Source: JALGWN01 sp964598025 (lineage in GTDB: Bacteria; Arandabacterota; Arandabacteria; Arandabacterales; Arandabacteraceae). From it: a DNA stretch of 24,414 nt. The stretch lies in assembly GCA_964598025.1 (NCBI GenBank), contig CAZRAU010000045.1, forward strand, positions 1-24,414. Reading direction: 5' to 3'. Positions 7,551-15,188 of the stretch are shown here, piece after piece. Each line of letters begins with the position of its first letter. The stretch's first letter is position 1. The notes under the pieces were generated by a model. It searched no databases and had not been told where the DNA came from. It worked only from the letters and a program-made list of their open reading frames with translations. The translations under genes and the position numbers were made by a program.

Positions 7551-8027
7551 TGTGTTCCTGGCGGAAACCATGTAGTCGGTCGGCTCCGAAAAAGCGTCAC
7601 CCGCAACCTTGATGTCGCAGACGGCATCGGCCACAACACAGATGCGCTCGTTGTTGCTCTCAGGATCGACCGGGGTTATGAAGAATGCCTTCTTGCCGAT
7701 GGCATAGTCGAGACTGGACCCCCGGATCACCTCGCCGTCCTTGAAATGAAGCCTCATGCCGATGCCGCGCAGGTGGGACATGTTGACCTCTCTGAACTTC
7801 TTCTTCTCCCGGTAAAACATGTTGCCCTGAAGGGCCCGCACGAAGAACACAGCCTTGAGATCGGCTATTCTGACCTGGTAGGTTTGTCCCCTGTCCCTCT
7901 TCTGCTCCGACACCAGGGTGAAAGTCTCTTTCTCCGGAGCGAAGTCCCGCGTGTAGCCTTTGAGCAGCTTCCCGCCCTTGTAGTGTGCAACAACGTGAGC
8001 CCCATTCCCTGCGGTCGAGTCCGACAT
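7539..8027 (-). CDS. DUF6982-like conserved protein (PilZ-adjacent type)
   Basis: A 162-residue soluble protein. The start is placed at the ATG at 8027 because a GGGGGG run lies 5 nt before it (CAGGGGGGTAGAGATG) and because the family-like sequence begins there; the same frame is open further upstream to 8234 but is unlike protein. Two similar halves are visible: HVVAHYKGGKLLKGYTRDFAPEK with ADLKAVFFVRALQGN (about 11-69), then MRLHFKDGEVIRGSSLDYAI with FFITPVDPESNNERICVVADAV (about 91-136). I recognise this pattern (K/GDG-[KE] turns, DLKAVFFVR, DPxSNNER) as that of DUF6982, found in bacteria with many PilZ proteins. Molecular function is unknown. It carries no signal peptide or membrane segment. 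The last ~20 residues are family-unlike. Confidence 0.8.
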   Translation of the reverse strand: MSDSTAGNGAHVVAHYKGGKLLKGYTRDFAPEKETFTLVSEQKRDRGQTYQVRIADLKAVFFVRALQGNMFYREKKKFREVNMSHLRGIGMRLHFKDGEVIRGSSLDYAIGKKAFFITPVDPESNNERICVVADAVCDIKVAGDAFSEPTDYMVSARNTDES

Positions 8028-8327
8028 CTCTACCCCCCTGCGGCAACGGCGACACGTTGCCGGCCACAAACCGGATTCAGAACCTGATTCACAAGGGAGC
8101 ATACGGCGTCGGGTGGTTCCCGGCGGGATCTTACCAGCAAGTGGTGAACAGAGCCGCCAGCGGGTCCGTTCTTCGCTCACTAACCAGTATCGGTCGGACA
8201 GGCTCCGGACTTTAGCCGTGGAAGACCGCATCATCCTGTGTTATGATGCGGCCGGTTCGTTGTGCGCACGATACCAAGCGCGTCTTGGATTCCACCCGGG
8301 AGACATGGTATTCGGAAGGGCAATGTG
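8028..8327. other. Divergent intergenic region, 300 bp
   Basis: This separates the leftward DUF6982-like gene from the rightward acetyltransferase. No protein-like translation was seen. The main content is the 9-bp inverted repeat and extended -10 box at 8226-8251 (listed separately). Confidence 0.5.
8226..8251 (+). promoter_or_regulatory. Inverted repeat overlapping an extended -10 box, upstream of the GNAT gene
   Basis: CCGCATCAT and ATGATGCGG form a perfect 9-bp inverted repeat with an 8-bp spacer. The right arm overlaps TGT-TATGAT (8239-8247), an extended -10 element with five of six TATAAT bases. The -35 is poor (TGGAAG). A dyad over a -10 box is where a dimeric repressor would bind, so this is a candidate operator-promoter for the acetyltransferase 75 bp downstream. 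Confidence 0.4.
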
Positions 8328-8918
8328 ATGGCCGCGAAGAAGCCTGACGCGATCTCATGGGAATTCCTTCCGCTTACGCCCGATAGATGGTCCGACTTCG
8401 AAAATCTCTTTGGGAAACGCGGTGCGACGGGCGGTTGCTGGTGCATGTGGTGGCGACTGACCGCCCGGGAATACGAAGCGCGGAAGGGTGACAGTAACCG
8501 CCTGGCGATGAAGGCGATTGTCAAAGCCGGCCGCACGCCGGGCATCCTCGCATATCACAAGGGTGAGACGGTGGGTTGGTGCTCGGTGGCACCGAGGGAT
8601 GAATTCCCAAGGCTCGAGCGATCAAGCATCCTCAAGCCTGTAGATGACAAACCTGTGTGGTCGGTGGTCTGCTTTTTCGTGAGGAAATCCCATAGGCGGA
8701 CCGGGGTGGGCGTGAGACTGCTGAGGGCGGCTATAGAGCATGTCAAGCATTCTGGCGGCAGGATTCTCGAGGGCTACCCGGTCGACCCCAGAAAGGGAAG
8801 CACCCCGGATGTCTTCGCTTATCACGGTGTTGCGGAAATGTTCCGGCGGGCCGGATTCGCGGAGGTGGCGCGCCGCTCGGAGACGCGGCCGATCATGCGG
8901 TATGTGATAAGCGATTAG
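8328..8918 (+). CDS. GNAT-family N-acetyltransferase with Cys/Trp-rich GGCWCMWWR motif
   Basis: A 196-residue acetyltransferase. The ATG at 8328 is chosen because GGAAGGG lies 7 nt upstream; the frame extends 22 codons further upstream without an RBS. The acyl-CoA-binding signature is VRKSHRRTGVGVRLLRAAI (118-136), with R124-T-G-V-G128 at the pyrophosphate loop. Near the N-terminus is GGCWCMWWR (35-43), and later VGWCSVAPRDEFPRLERS (82-99); both are typical of one widespread, uncharacterised GNAT subgroup. AYHGVAEMFRRAGFAEV (164-180) is the usual GNAT C-terminal helix and strand. The protein is cytosolic and the substrate is not predictable. The next gene follows after 103 bp on the same strand. 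Confidence 0.9.
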   Translation: MAAKKPDAISWEFLPLTPDRWSDFENLFGKRGATGGCWCMWWRLTAREYEARKGDSNRLAMKAIVKAGRTPGILAYHKGETVGWCSVAPRDEFPRLERSSILKPVDDKPVWSVVCFFVRKSHRRTGVGVRLLRAAIEHVKHSGGRILEGYPVDPRKGSTPDVFAYHGVAEMFRRAGFAEVARRSETRPIMRYVISD

Positions 8919-9021
8919 CCGGCGGTGGTCCGCAACAAATGTCTTAGACCCCCCTCAAAAGCTGACGATATGACTTCATGGGCGCGAGCAGTGTCGCCCT
9001 CGCTTGGGGAGGGGCAGATTG

Positions 9022-10164
9022 ATGAGACATTCCAGCCTGGAAGTGCCGGCACGGTTTTGCCTACTGGTTCTGGCCGTCACGATTCTGTCGTCCGGATGCA
9101 GGCCGATAAGGCCTTTGAGATCCGCTCCCGATACCGATCCGCCTCAGGCGCTGGAGGCCAAAGTGAAAACCGGCACGGCCCTGATTGAGGTGGCGGCGTC
9201 GGAGAGGCGGTGGACCGGCATAGCGGTATCCAAGGAAGGCCGCATCTTTGTCTGTTTTCCCCGGTGGTCTGATGATGTCCCGGTTTCGGTTGGGGAGGTC
9301 ATGGAATCCGGCCGCGTTCGCCCGTTCCCCGACACCGCCTGGAACCACTGGGACGCCTCCACCTCTCCCGGCGATCACTTCGTGTGCGTACAGAGCATCT
9401 ACATAGACAGGCAAGACAACCTGTGGGTCCTCGATTCCGCGAGTCCGAACTCAAGCGGCGTTGTGCCCGGTGGGGCCAAGTTGCTCAAGGTGAATATCGA
9501 CAACGGCAAGACTCTACAGAAGATCCTTTTCGATGACACCGTTGCACCACCCGCCGCCTATCTCAACGATGTCAGGGTCGATGCGTCGCGCGATGCGGCC
9601 TATATCACGGACTCGGGACTTGGTGCACTCGTCGTGGTCGATCTTAAGACGGGGAAGGCCAGGCGGTGCCTGGCCGAACATGCTTCCACGAAATCGGAGG
9701 ACGTTGTGGTCACAATCGGCGGCAGGGAATGGCGACCGGGCGGGCAGGTGCCGAGGGTCAATGCCGACGGGTTGGCGCTGAGCAAGAACGGCGATCTTCT
9801 GTACTATCACGCCCTTGCGGGCCTGACACTGTACAGGATCGAAACGCGCTGGCTCCGGGATGCCGCCGTCACTGAGCGTATGCTTGAGGCAGAAGTGGAG
9901 TCGCTTTATGAGACCTGTGCCGCCGACGGTATCGGCATAGGGCCGAACGGCTATCTTTACCTCACAGCGGTTGACGATGATGCTATCAAGCTCTTTGTGT
10001 CATTGGGCAAACTCAGAACAGTTGTCAAAGATCCTAGACTCAAGTGGCCCGACAGCCTCGCATGGGGCCCTGATGGGTGTATCTACGTAACCACCTCCCA
10101 GATCCATCTGGGAGACGATGTGCGAGAGCCTTACAGGATATTCAAGATTGCAGTCCCCGACTAG
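9022..10164 (+). CDS. Lipoprotein with major royal jelly/yellow-type six-bladed propeller (MRJP family)
   Basis: A 380-residue exported protein. The ATG at 9022 follows a GGGGAGGGG stretch with about 9 nt spacing; a TTG at 9004 in the same frame would hide the RBS. The signal peptide ends in lipobox LSSGC, giving lipidated C26. The mature protein has propeller blades typical of MRJP/yellow proteins: RRWTGIAVSKEGRIFVCFPRW (about 62-82, opening strand), VCVQSIYIDRQDNLWVLDSA (121-140), LNDVRVDASRDAAYITDSG (181-199) and NADGLALSKNGDLLYYHALA (247-266). Bacterial members are related in fold to SMP-30/gluconolactonases, but no catalytic role is established. The lipid anchor places it in the envelope. 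It may share a transcript with the upstream GNAT gene, but the 103-bp gap leaves that open. Confidence 0.87.
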   Translation: MRHSSLEVPARFCLLVLAVTILSSGCRPIRPLRSAPDTDPPQALEAKVKTGTALIEVAASERRWTGIAVSKEGRIFVCFPRWSDDVPVSVGEVMESGRVRPFPDTAWNHWDASTSPGDHFVCVQSIYIDRQDNLWVLDSASPNSSGVVPGGAKLLKVNIDNGKTLQKILFDDTVAPPAAYLNDVRVDASRDAAYITDSGLGALVVVDLKTGKARRCLAEHASTKSEDVVVTIGGREWRPGGQVPRVNADGLALSKNGDLLYYHALAGLTLYRIETRWLRDAAVTERMLEAEVESLYETCAADGIGIGPNGYLYLTAVDDDAIKLFVSLGKLRTVVKDPRLKWPDSLAWGPDGCIYVTTSQIHLGDDVREPYRIFKIAVPD

Positions 10165-10180
10165 CCTCCGCGTCGGCCTT

Positions 10181-11869
10181 TCAGTTCGTGTATAGGTAGC
10201 GCTTCACCTTCTTGGTCGGTGTCAGTTCGAAGGGTTCACGTTGCACCTCGATTTGCCGTATCGCCGAGAAGTGGGGAAGGTGTTTGTTTGTCTCGGCGCG
10301 GATGTTCTCCAGGAGTCTCAGGAGCAACTCCGCCGAATCAGGCTCGCTCAGCTGGAGTGCGGCGAATTCCTGGTCGAGCATGTCCTGATCGACGTTGACC
10401 CTTGCGGTAAGCCCGTTGTTCCGTTCGTACACGATTGCCTGGAGGATATAGGGGCTCTTGAGCAGATGCTGCTCCACGATCTCGGGGTATATGTTCTCGC
10501 CCGAGGGGCCTACGATGACGTTTTTCGAGCGGCCCTTGATATAGAGGTACCCCTCGCTGTCCAGGCAGCCGAGGTCGCCGGTTCTGAGCCACCGCCCCTC
10601 TACAAACGCCGACTCGGTCGCTTCGTCGTTCTTGAAGTATCCCTTCATGATGTTCGGGCCGCGCACCAGTATCTCACCTACACCGGTTGCCGGATCCGGA
10701 TCATGAATACGAAGTTCCACGCCAGGTATCGGCTTGCCGCAGGAGCCGACCCGCACCTCTTGGGAGGGGTTGATGGTCAATATTGGTGATGCCTCGGTCA
10801 TGCCGTAGCCGGTCGAGTAGCCGATCCCCGCATCACCGAGGAATATCTCCAGGTCCTCATTGATGGAGGCCCCGCCCAGCATGAAAAAGCGGAGATGTCC
10901 GCCGAGAGCCGCGATCAGCTTCTTGCCGGCGGCCCGGTTGATGATCTTTCGTGCGATCCAAAACCGGTACAGCCAGTCCAGCTTTCCGGCCTTGACCGTC
11001 GCCAGCACGCGACTACGGTAGATTGCATCCATGATCAGGGGAACCATCAACACGGCTGTCGGCTTCACCGTCTGCATTGCCGAGAGCAATCTGGTAGGCG
11101 CAGGCAGGCCCTTCATGTAGCATACGCTTGCTCCGACGGCCAGCGGAGAGAGCATGGCCCCGGTCGCCTCGTAGGCGTGGGAAAGCGGGAGGACAGATAG
11201 AAAACGATCGCTGCTGTCGATAGGGAACCTCTCTATGCTGCCGACGACATCCGACACGATGTTTCCGTGGGTAAGCATGACCCCCTTGGAGTGTCCGGTG
11301 GTCCCGGAAGTATAGATTATGGCGGCCGTATCTTCCGAGGAAGGCGGTGGAGTGTCGGATACTTCCGGGGGGTATCGCCTCCGGTCGGTCGTCTCACCCG
11401 CGCGGCCCGGTGCGTGCGCCCGAATGCCCGATGACTGCGCTTTCTGTTCCCAGGTGCTTAGATCCTCGAGGGAGAAGACGGTCTGGACTCCGGGCAGCTC
11501 GGCATCCTCCAGTTTGGGCGTCTGTCGTTCGGACACAAAGACCGAGACGCATTCGGAATGACGTATGATGTGGCGAACGTCCTGATCGGGAAACCCCGGG
11601 AGTATGGGTACGGCCACTGCGCCGATCGATGCTACGGCGAGGTAGGCGACAACCCAGTTCGGGCAGTTCTCTCCCAGAAGCGCTACCCTGTCTCCCCGGC
11701 CGATGCCGAGTTGCTGCAGGCGACCGGAGAGCGCTTTGGTTTGTTCCTGCAGGCCGGCGTAGGTGATCGGGTTCTCCCCGACCGATGCCACGGCCGGGAG
11801 GCTGCCGTAGAGCGAAAAGCTCCGCCGTACCAAACCGGGAATTGTGCGGTCCTTGAGATCCTCTATCAT
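10181..11869 (-). CDS. Long-chain fatty-acid-CoA ligase-type AMP-forming synthetase
   Basis: A 562-residue member of the adenylate-forming (ANL) superfamily that would activate a fatty acid to acyl-AMP and then acyl-CoA. The ATP-binding motifs are intact: YTSGTTGHSKGV (186-197), GYGMTEASP (354-362), WLRTGDLG (427-434, with D432) and KGRSKNVIV (445-453), then a GENIYPEIVE hinge segment. The adenylation lysine is in TPTKKVKRYLY (K553 or K554). Length and the LPLSHAYE segment (228-234) fit long-chain acyl-CoA synthetases better than acetate or aryl ligases. It is cytosolic or membrane-associated. The RBS is weak (GGGG 7 nt before the ATG). It lies downstream of the flippase-like gene and the ATPase relic on the same strand, so it may be transcribed through them. 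Confidence 0.93.
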   Translation of the reverse strand: MIEDLKDRTIPGLVRRSFSLYGSLPAVASVGENPITYAGLQEQTKALSGRLQQLGIGRGDRVALLGENCPNWVVAYLAVASIGAVAVPILPGFPDQDVRHIIRHSECVSVFVSERQTPKLEDAELPGVQTVFSLEDLSTWEQKAQSSGIRAHAPGRAGETTDRRRYPPEVSDTPPPSSEDTAAIIYTSGTTGHSKGVMLTHGNIVSDVVGSIERFPIDSSDRFLSVLPLSHAYEATGAMLSPLAVGASVCYMKGLPAPTRLLSAMQTVKPTAVLMVPLIMDAIYRSRVLATVKAGKLDWLYRFWIARKIINRAAGKKLIAALGGHLRFFMLGGASINEDLEIFLGDAGIGYSTGYGMTEASPILTINPSQEVRVGSCGKPIPGVELRIHDPDPATGVGEILVRGPNIMKGYFKNDEATESAFVEGRWLRTGDLGCLDSEGYLYIKGRSKNVIVGPSGENIYPEIVEQHLLKSPYILQAIVYERNNGLTARVNVDQDMLDQEFAALQLSEPDSAELLLRLLENIRAETNKHLPHFSAIRQIEVQREPFELTPTKKVKRYLYTN

Positions 11870-11943
11870 ACGGAACCCCGATGAAGCGACACCTTGATTC
11901 TATAACATGCCCGGATGATCGGGCCACAAGAAAACCCATGATC

Positions 11944-12158
11944 TCAGGTGCTTGCATGCTTCTCTGCCGGCGACTTCCCCCCAAGACGCCTGGCGAGCTT
12001 GAGCGCGGGGCGTTGTTGACGCCGTCTCCGGTCGCGGCAACGATCTCCTTCCGGTCTTCCAGGGTCTTCACTATTCGCAGCTTGTTCTCGAGATCGACCC
12101 GCGAGAAGATGATGTCCCGGTTGGTCTTCAGCATCACCTTGATCTTGCCGTCGTCCAA
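11944..12158 (-). pseudogene. Fragment of a P-type ATPase P-domain, frameshifted
   Basis: Minus-strand codons from 12158 read a stretch with IIFSRVDLENKLRIVKTLED, then EIVAATGDGVNNAP. This is the P-domain segment of P-type cation ATPases (canonical VFARVSPEQKLRIV ... TGDGVNDAPALK). Right after NNAP (about 12006) the frame breaks. One missing base restores ALK in the next frame, which then runs to a TGA at 11946-11944. The conserved Asp of GVND is Asn. The phosphorylation site (DKTGT), transmembrane helices and nucleotide domain are all absent, so about 70 codons of an 800-plus residue pump remain. The fragment follows the flippase stop codon with no gap and in the same frame. Confidence 0.75.
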
Positions 12159-13229
12159 TTACCTTGGTTCTTTGCCTGTCACAATCGGCGCGGCCGGCCC
12201 CGGGCTCCGGCGTTCACGAATGAGCGTGAGTATGATGATACCGCCTATGGCAACGGCGATGAAACTGGTGAAGACCCTCCACATGACGGTGTATACGCCG
12301 AGAACGTCGGATCTGATGTGGAGTGACGAGAGTATCCAGAACGTACTGAACTCCGCGATACCGCTGGCTCCCGGAGTCGGCCCGAAATAGGCGATGAAGA
12401 ACAATATGAACTGTGCGAGGTAGACGTTCAGTATGTTGAACTCGACGTTGAGCCCGGCCAGCAATACGAGGGAAATCGCACCATTTGCCGACAAGGATGC
12501 CATGGTGAGAAGCAAGGCGAGAAGGATTCGCTGTTTTCTGATCCTGAAGAAGACGGACATGCAATCCCGGTATTGATCCAACCCGCCGAGGACCCGCTTG
12601 GTGAAGGCCAGCCTTTTTTCCGTTCCGACAACGCGGAGAAGCGTGAGAAGCGTGCGGCCCACCAGGTTCTTGACCAGTTTTGTCCGGAAGAGCGAAAGCA
12701 AGAACAGCAGAGCCAGGAGGCCGAACATGACTACAACCGAAACCAGGATGCCGGTCAGGCGTCCGCCGAACTGACCCCTGAGATCGGGCTTGGCAATCAG
12801 AATGGCGACGGTCGATGTGAGGAGGCAGAAGACGACCAGGACGGCGCCCATAAGGCATCCCGTGAAACCCTTGGCAATGGGTACCCCGGCTCTGTTGAGG
12901 ACATAGATCTGGACGGGGCCGCCGCCCGTTTGTGAGGGTGTTACGGCGGCCACGAAGATATTGGCGATGAAAGCCTTGAGCGACACCCGAAAACTCACAT
13001 GGTTACCAAGGCTGTTGACCAGGATCTTGAATCTCAAGGCGTTGAAACACCAGTGAGCAACCATCAGGGCGCCTGCCAGGAGCGCGTACTCCGGCCGTAT
13101 GTGCCTGATGCTGTTCCAGGTACCAGGCTTGGTGCCGATGAAGAAAATCACCAGCGCGCTCAGTACGCTTAATGACAGGAATATCGTAAGGCCCGGTTTT
13201 ATCTTATAATCCCGATTACCTATCCGCAT
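12159..13229 (-). CDS. Flippase-like integral membrane protein (LPG_synthase_TM / UPF0104 family)
   Basis: A 356-residue inner-membrane protein with about eight to nine hydrophobic helices. Two conserved loops identify the family: VTPSQTGGGPVQIY (96-109) and FGPTPGASGIAE (282-293). These belong to the membrane domain of lysylphosphatidylglycerol synthases (MprF) and the stand-alone UPF0104/AglD-like proteins, thought to move lipids or lipid-linked sugars across the membrane. No cytosolic aminoacyl-transfer domain is attached, so it is not a full MprF. The positively charged tail (RERRSPGP ... TGKEPR) is cytoplasmic. The RBS is weak. A candidate promoter lies immediately before the start codon. 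The ATPase fragment and the acyl-CoA ligase lie downstream on the same strand. Confidence 0.9.
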   Translation of the reverse strand: MRIGNRDYKIKPGLTIFLSLSVLSALVIFFIGTKPGTWNSIRHIRPEYALLAGALMVAHWCFNALRFKILVNSLGNHVSFRVSLKAFIANIFVAAVTPSQTGGGPVQIYVLNRAGVPIAKGFTGCLMGAVLVVFCLLTSTVAILIAKPDLRGQFGGRLTGILVSVVVMFGLLALLFLLSLFRTKLVKNLVGRTLLTLLRVVGTEKRLAFTKRVLGGLDQYRDCMSVFFRIRKQRILLALLLTMASLSANGAISLVLLAGLNVEFNILNVYLAQFILFFIAYFGPTPGASGIAEFSTFWILSSLHIRSDVLGVYTVMWRVFTSFIAVAIGGIIILTLIRERRSPGPAAPIVTGKEPR

Positions 13230-13238
13230 GGCAGTCTC

Positions 13239-13267
13239 TTGGTATCACGGGATGGAGGCCTGGTCAA
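13239..13267 (-). promoter_or_regulatory. Possible promoter of the flippase-like gene (near-leaderless)
   Basis: On the minus strand: TTGACC (13267-13262), a 17-bp spacer and TACCAA (13244-13239), preceded by TGA as an extended -10. Transcription would begin only a few bases before the ATG at 13229, which would fit the poor RBS. The -10 box matches only three of six bases, so this is tentative. Confidence 0.3.
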
Positions 13268-13388
13268 GCGGGAAGCACCTCCACAAGATGCTACATTCCC
13301 ATGCGATAGGGGGCTTTTCTTGCTGGGAACCGGCGGCGTTTTGTGATAAACTAGTCGGAGAGATTACATTCAGAGGAGGCGAAACACG

Positions 13389-15134
13389 ATGGGATGCTCA
13401 CCTAAACGCGCCGCACGGGTCGGCGGGTTCTTCACGGCCTTCTTGCTGCTTGCCTTGTTGGCGGCGGGAGCCGAGAGTCTCATGAGTAAGTATGAGACAG
13501 ATGACCGCGAATTCAAAGAATATGAAGTCGGCGATCTCCTGGTCTATTACCATCTGAGGCTGCTTGATAACGCTGTCGTCGAAAAGGACTACGTGACCTA
13601 TCAGTTCGACAAGGTCTCGGAAGAGCTGGTGGCGGTGAAGTCACACTGGCGGGACGATCTCCCCGACCACCTGCCCGCCGGCCTGATATCGCAAGAGAAG
13701 GCGGAAGATCTGGCCGGGGGTGACGCCCTGCGGAGCAGACTCTACATAATATCGCCGGAATCCGATATCTTCCCGCTCGTCCCTGCGCCCGAGAATCCAT
13801 GCTGGGTCGTGCGGCACGTTGTTGATGGCGGCCTTCTTGTCACAATTGTCGATGCAGTGGATGGAGTTGTGTTGGGCAATGGAGTCCCGCCCCCCTATTC
13901 GGGCTTCTCGCTAAGCGGGCCATGGGAGTTCGATCCATGCAGCGGAACGTGGGCCGGCTGGAGGACAAACGCCAAGACCTGGTTTGAGACCATGGGGTAT
14001 CCTACCGAATCGATCGCATGGCCGACCGAGAGCGAGGTCCGGAGTCATGTCCAATCGTGTGAGACCGCGATGTTCTATGAGCTTGCTCACGGCAGCCACA
14101 CTATGTTCGAGAACGGCTGTATCGGCGGGACATCCGCTGAGATCACGTACTCCAGCGAGATAGAAACCTGGATAGCCGACTATCCCAAGATGCCCTTTGC
14201 CTTCATCGGGAGCTGCGGGGGCATGTGCTGGAAAATCGACGGCTCGTTCGCATATGAATTCAGAAAAGGCGAGCCTGATAGCGCGACCGTGGTAGGTTAC
14301 TGTGACATGGCTGAGCCCAGGTGTGACATGTGCTGGAGTCAGTCCATCTCCTGGCAGACCGCCCTCTTCGATTACATGAGTCAGGGATGGACGGTGGCGG
14401 ATGCCTTCAATCAGGCCAATGCCGATTATCCCGCCTGCGGGGACAGCAACTGCGTCAGATTTGCCGGCGACCGGGATTTTGCCGTTGTGCCGGTCGTGAA
14501 ACGCGATCCCTGGCCGCCCATGGTCGATGTGACCCAGCCTGACGGAGGCGAGACCCTGGAGTATGGGACCGTCTATGACATCACATGGGAAGCGACCGAC
14601 AATGGGGTGATAGACTCGGTCGCCATCATGCTGTCGCTCGACGGGGGTGCGTCCTTCCCGGACACCATAGCCGCCGGCGAACCCAATGATTCCTCTTATC
14701 TTTGGGATGTGCCGGATATTGACTGCAACACTGCCCGGATCAAGGTAGTGGCGGCCGATTGCGCCCTGAACGAGGGGGCGGGCATCAGCTCTTCCGACTT
14801 TACGCTGTGGGGAAGCACCTCGGGCGCCCGGCTCCCGGATATAGCGGGCACGCCGGCCGGTGTGGTTCTCGAGATTGCCGGAGGCAATCCGATAAGCGGT
14901 GAGTCCAAAATCGTGCTCGGTCTTCCGGTTCCTGCCGAGGTGCGATTGGCTGTCTATGATGTTACTGGAAGGTGCTTGAGCAGCCTCGTCGATGGGCAGT
15001 TAACCGAAGGTTACCATGCCGTTCGCTGGAGCGGTCTTGCGCCGGATGGCGGCCGTCTTGGGCCCGGGATCTACTTCCTGAGACTCGCGTCCGGGATAGA
15101 TGTCCGAACCGTCAAAGCTGTGGTTGCCAGGTAG
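13389..15134 (+). CDS. Secreted caspase-fold (clan CD-like) putative cysteine peptidase with propeptide-like, Ig-like and FlgD-like modules
   Basis: A 581-residue exported protein; AGGAGG lies 9 nt before the ATG. Signal peptide about 1-29. Residues about 45-165 resemble a PepSY/FTP-type inhibitory propeptide (LISQEKAEDLAGG; VVDGGLLVTIVDAVDGVVLG). Residues about 185-365 look like a caspase-type domain: H234 in MFYELAHGSH and, 42 residues on, C276 in PFAFIGSCGG, each at the end of a hydrophobic strand, matching the His-Cys dyad layout of clan CD peptidases such as gingipains and clostripain. Nine cysteines between 224 and 355 suggest disulfides. An Ig-like domain follows (about 377-472: VTQPDGGETLEYGTVYDITW), then a FlgD-type tail (about 495-581: VRLAVYDVTGRCLSSLVDG ... 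GIYFLRL). I infer the peptidase role from the dyad only; the domain could be catalytically dead or a different caspase-like family. Confidence 0.8.
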   Translation: MGCSPKRAARVGGFFTAFLLLALLAAGAESLMSKYETDDREFKEYEVGDLLVYYHLRLLDNAVVEKDYVTYQFDKVSEELVAVKSHWRDDLPDHLPAGLISQEKAEDLAGGDALRSRLYIISPESDIFPLVPAPENPCWVVRHVVDGGLLVTIVDAVDGVVLGNGVPPPYSGFSLSGPWEFDPCSGTWAGWRTNAKTWFETMGYPTESIAWPTESEVRSHVQSCETAMFYELAHGSHTMFENGCIGGTSAEITYSSEIETWIADYPKMPFAFIGSCGGMCWKIDGSFAYEFRKGEPDSATVVGYCDMAEPRCDMCWSQSISWQTALFDYMSQGWTVADAFNQANADYPACGDSNCVRFAGDRDFAVVPVVKRDPWPPMVDVTQPDGGETLEYGTVYDITWEATDNGVIDSVAIMLSLDGGASFPDTIAAGEPNDSSYLWDVPDIDCNTARIKVVAADCALNEGAGISSSDFTLWGSTSGARLPDIAGTPAGVVLEIAGGNPISGESKIVLGLPVPAEVRLAVYDVTGRCLSSLVDGQLTEGYHAVRWSGLAPDGGRLGPGIYFLRLASGIDVRTVKAVVAR

Positions 15135-15188
15135 CCGGCACGGCGGGCCGCCGCTTGCACGGCTTCGGGCCGAGCAGGATTCGGCTAC
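15131..15188. terminator. Hairpin-rich region between convergent genes
   Basis: The 50 bp between the two stop codons are packed with dyads: CGGCGG-G-CCGCCG (15141-15153), CGGC-TTCGG-GCCG (15160-15172), and outer arms GTAGCCG (15131-15137) and CGGCTAC (15182-15188). This could end transcription from both sides. No T-tract is present on either strand, so the call is structural only. Confidence 0.4.
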
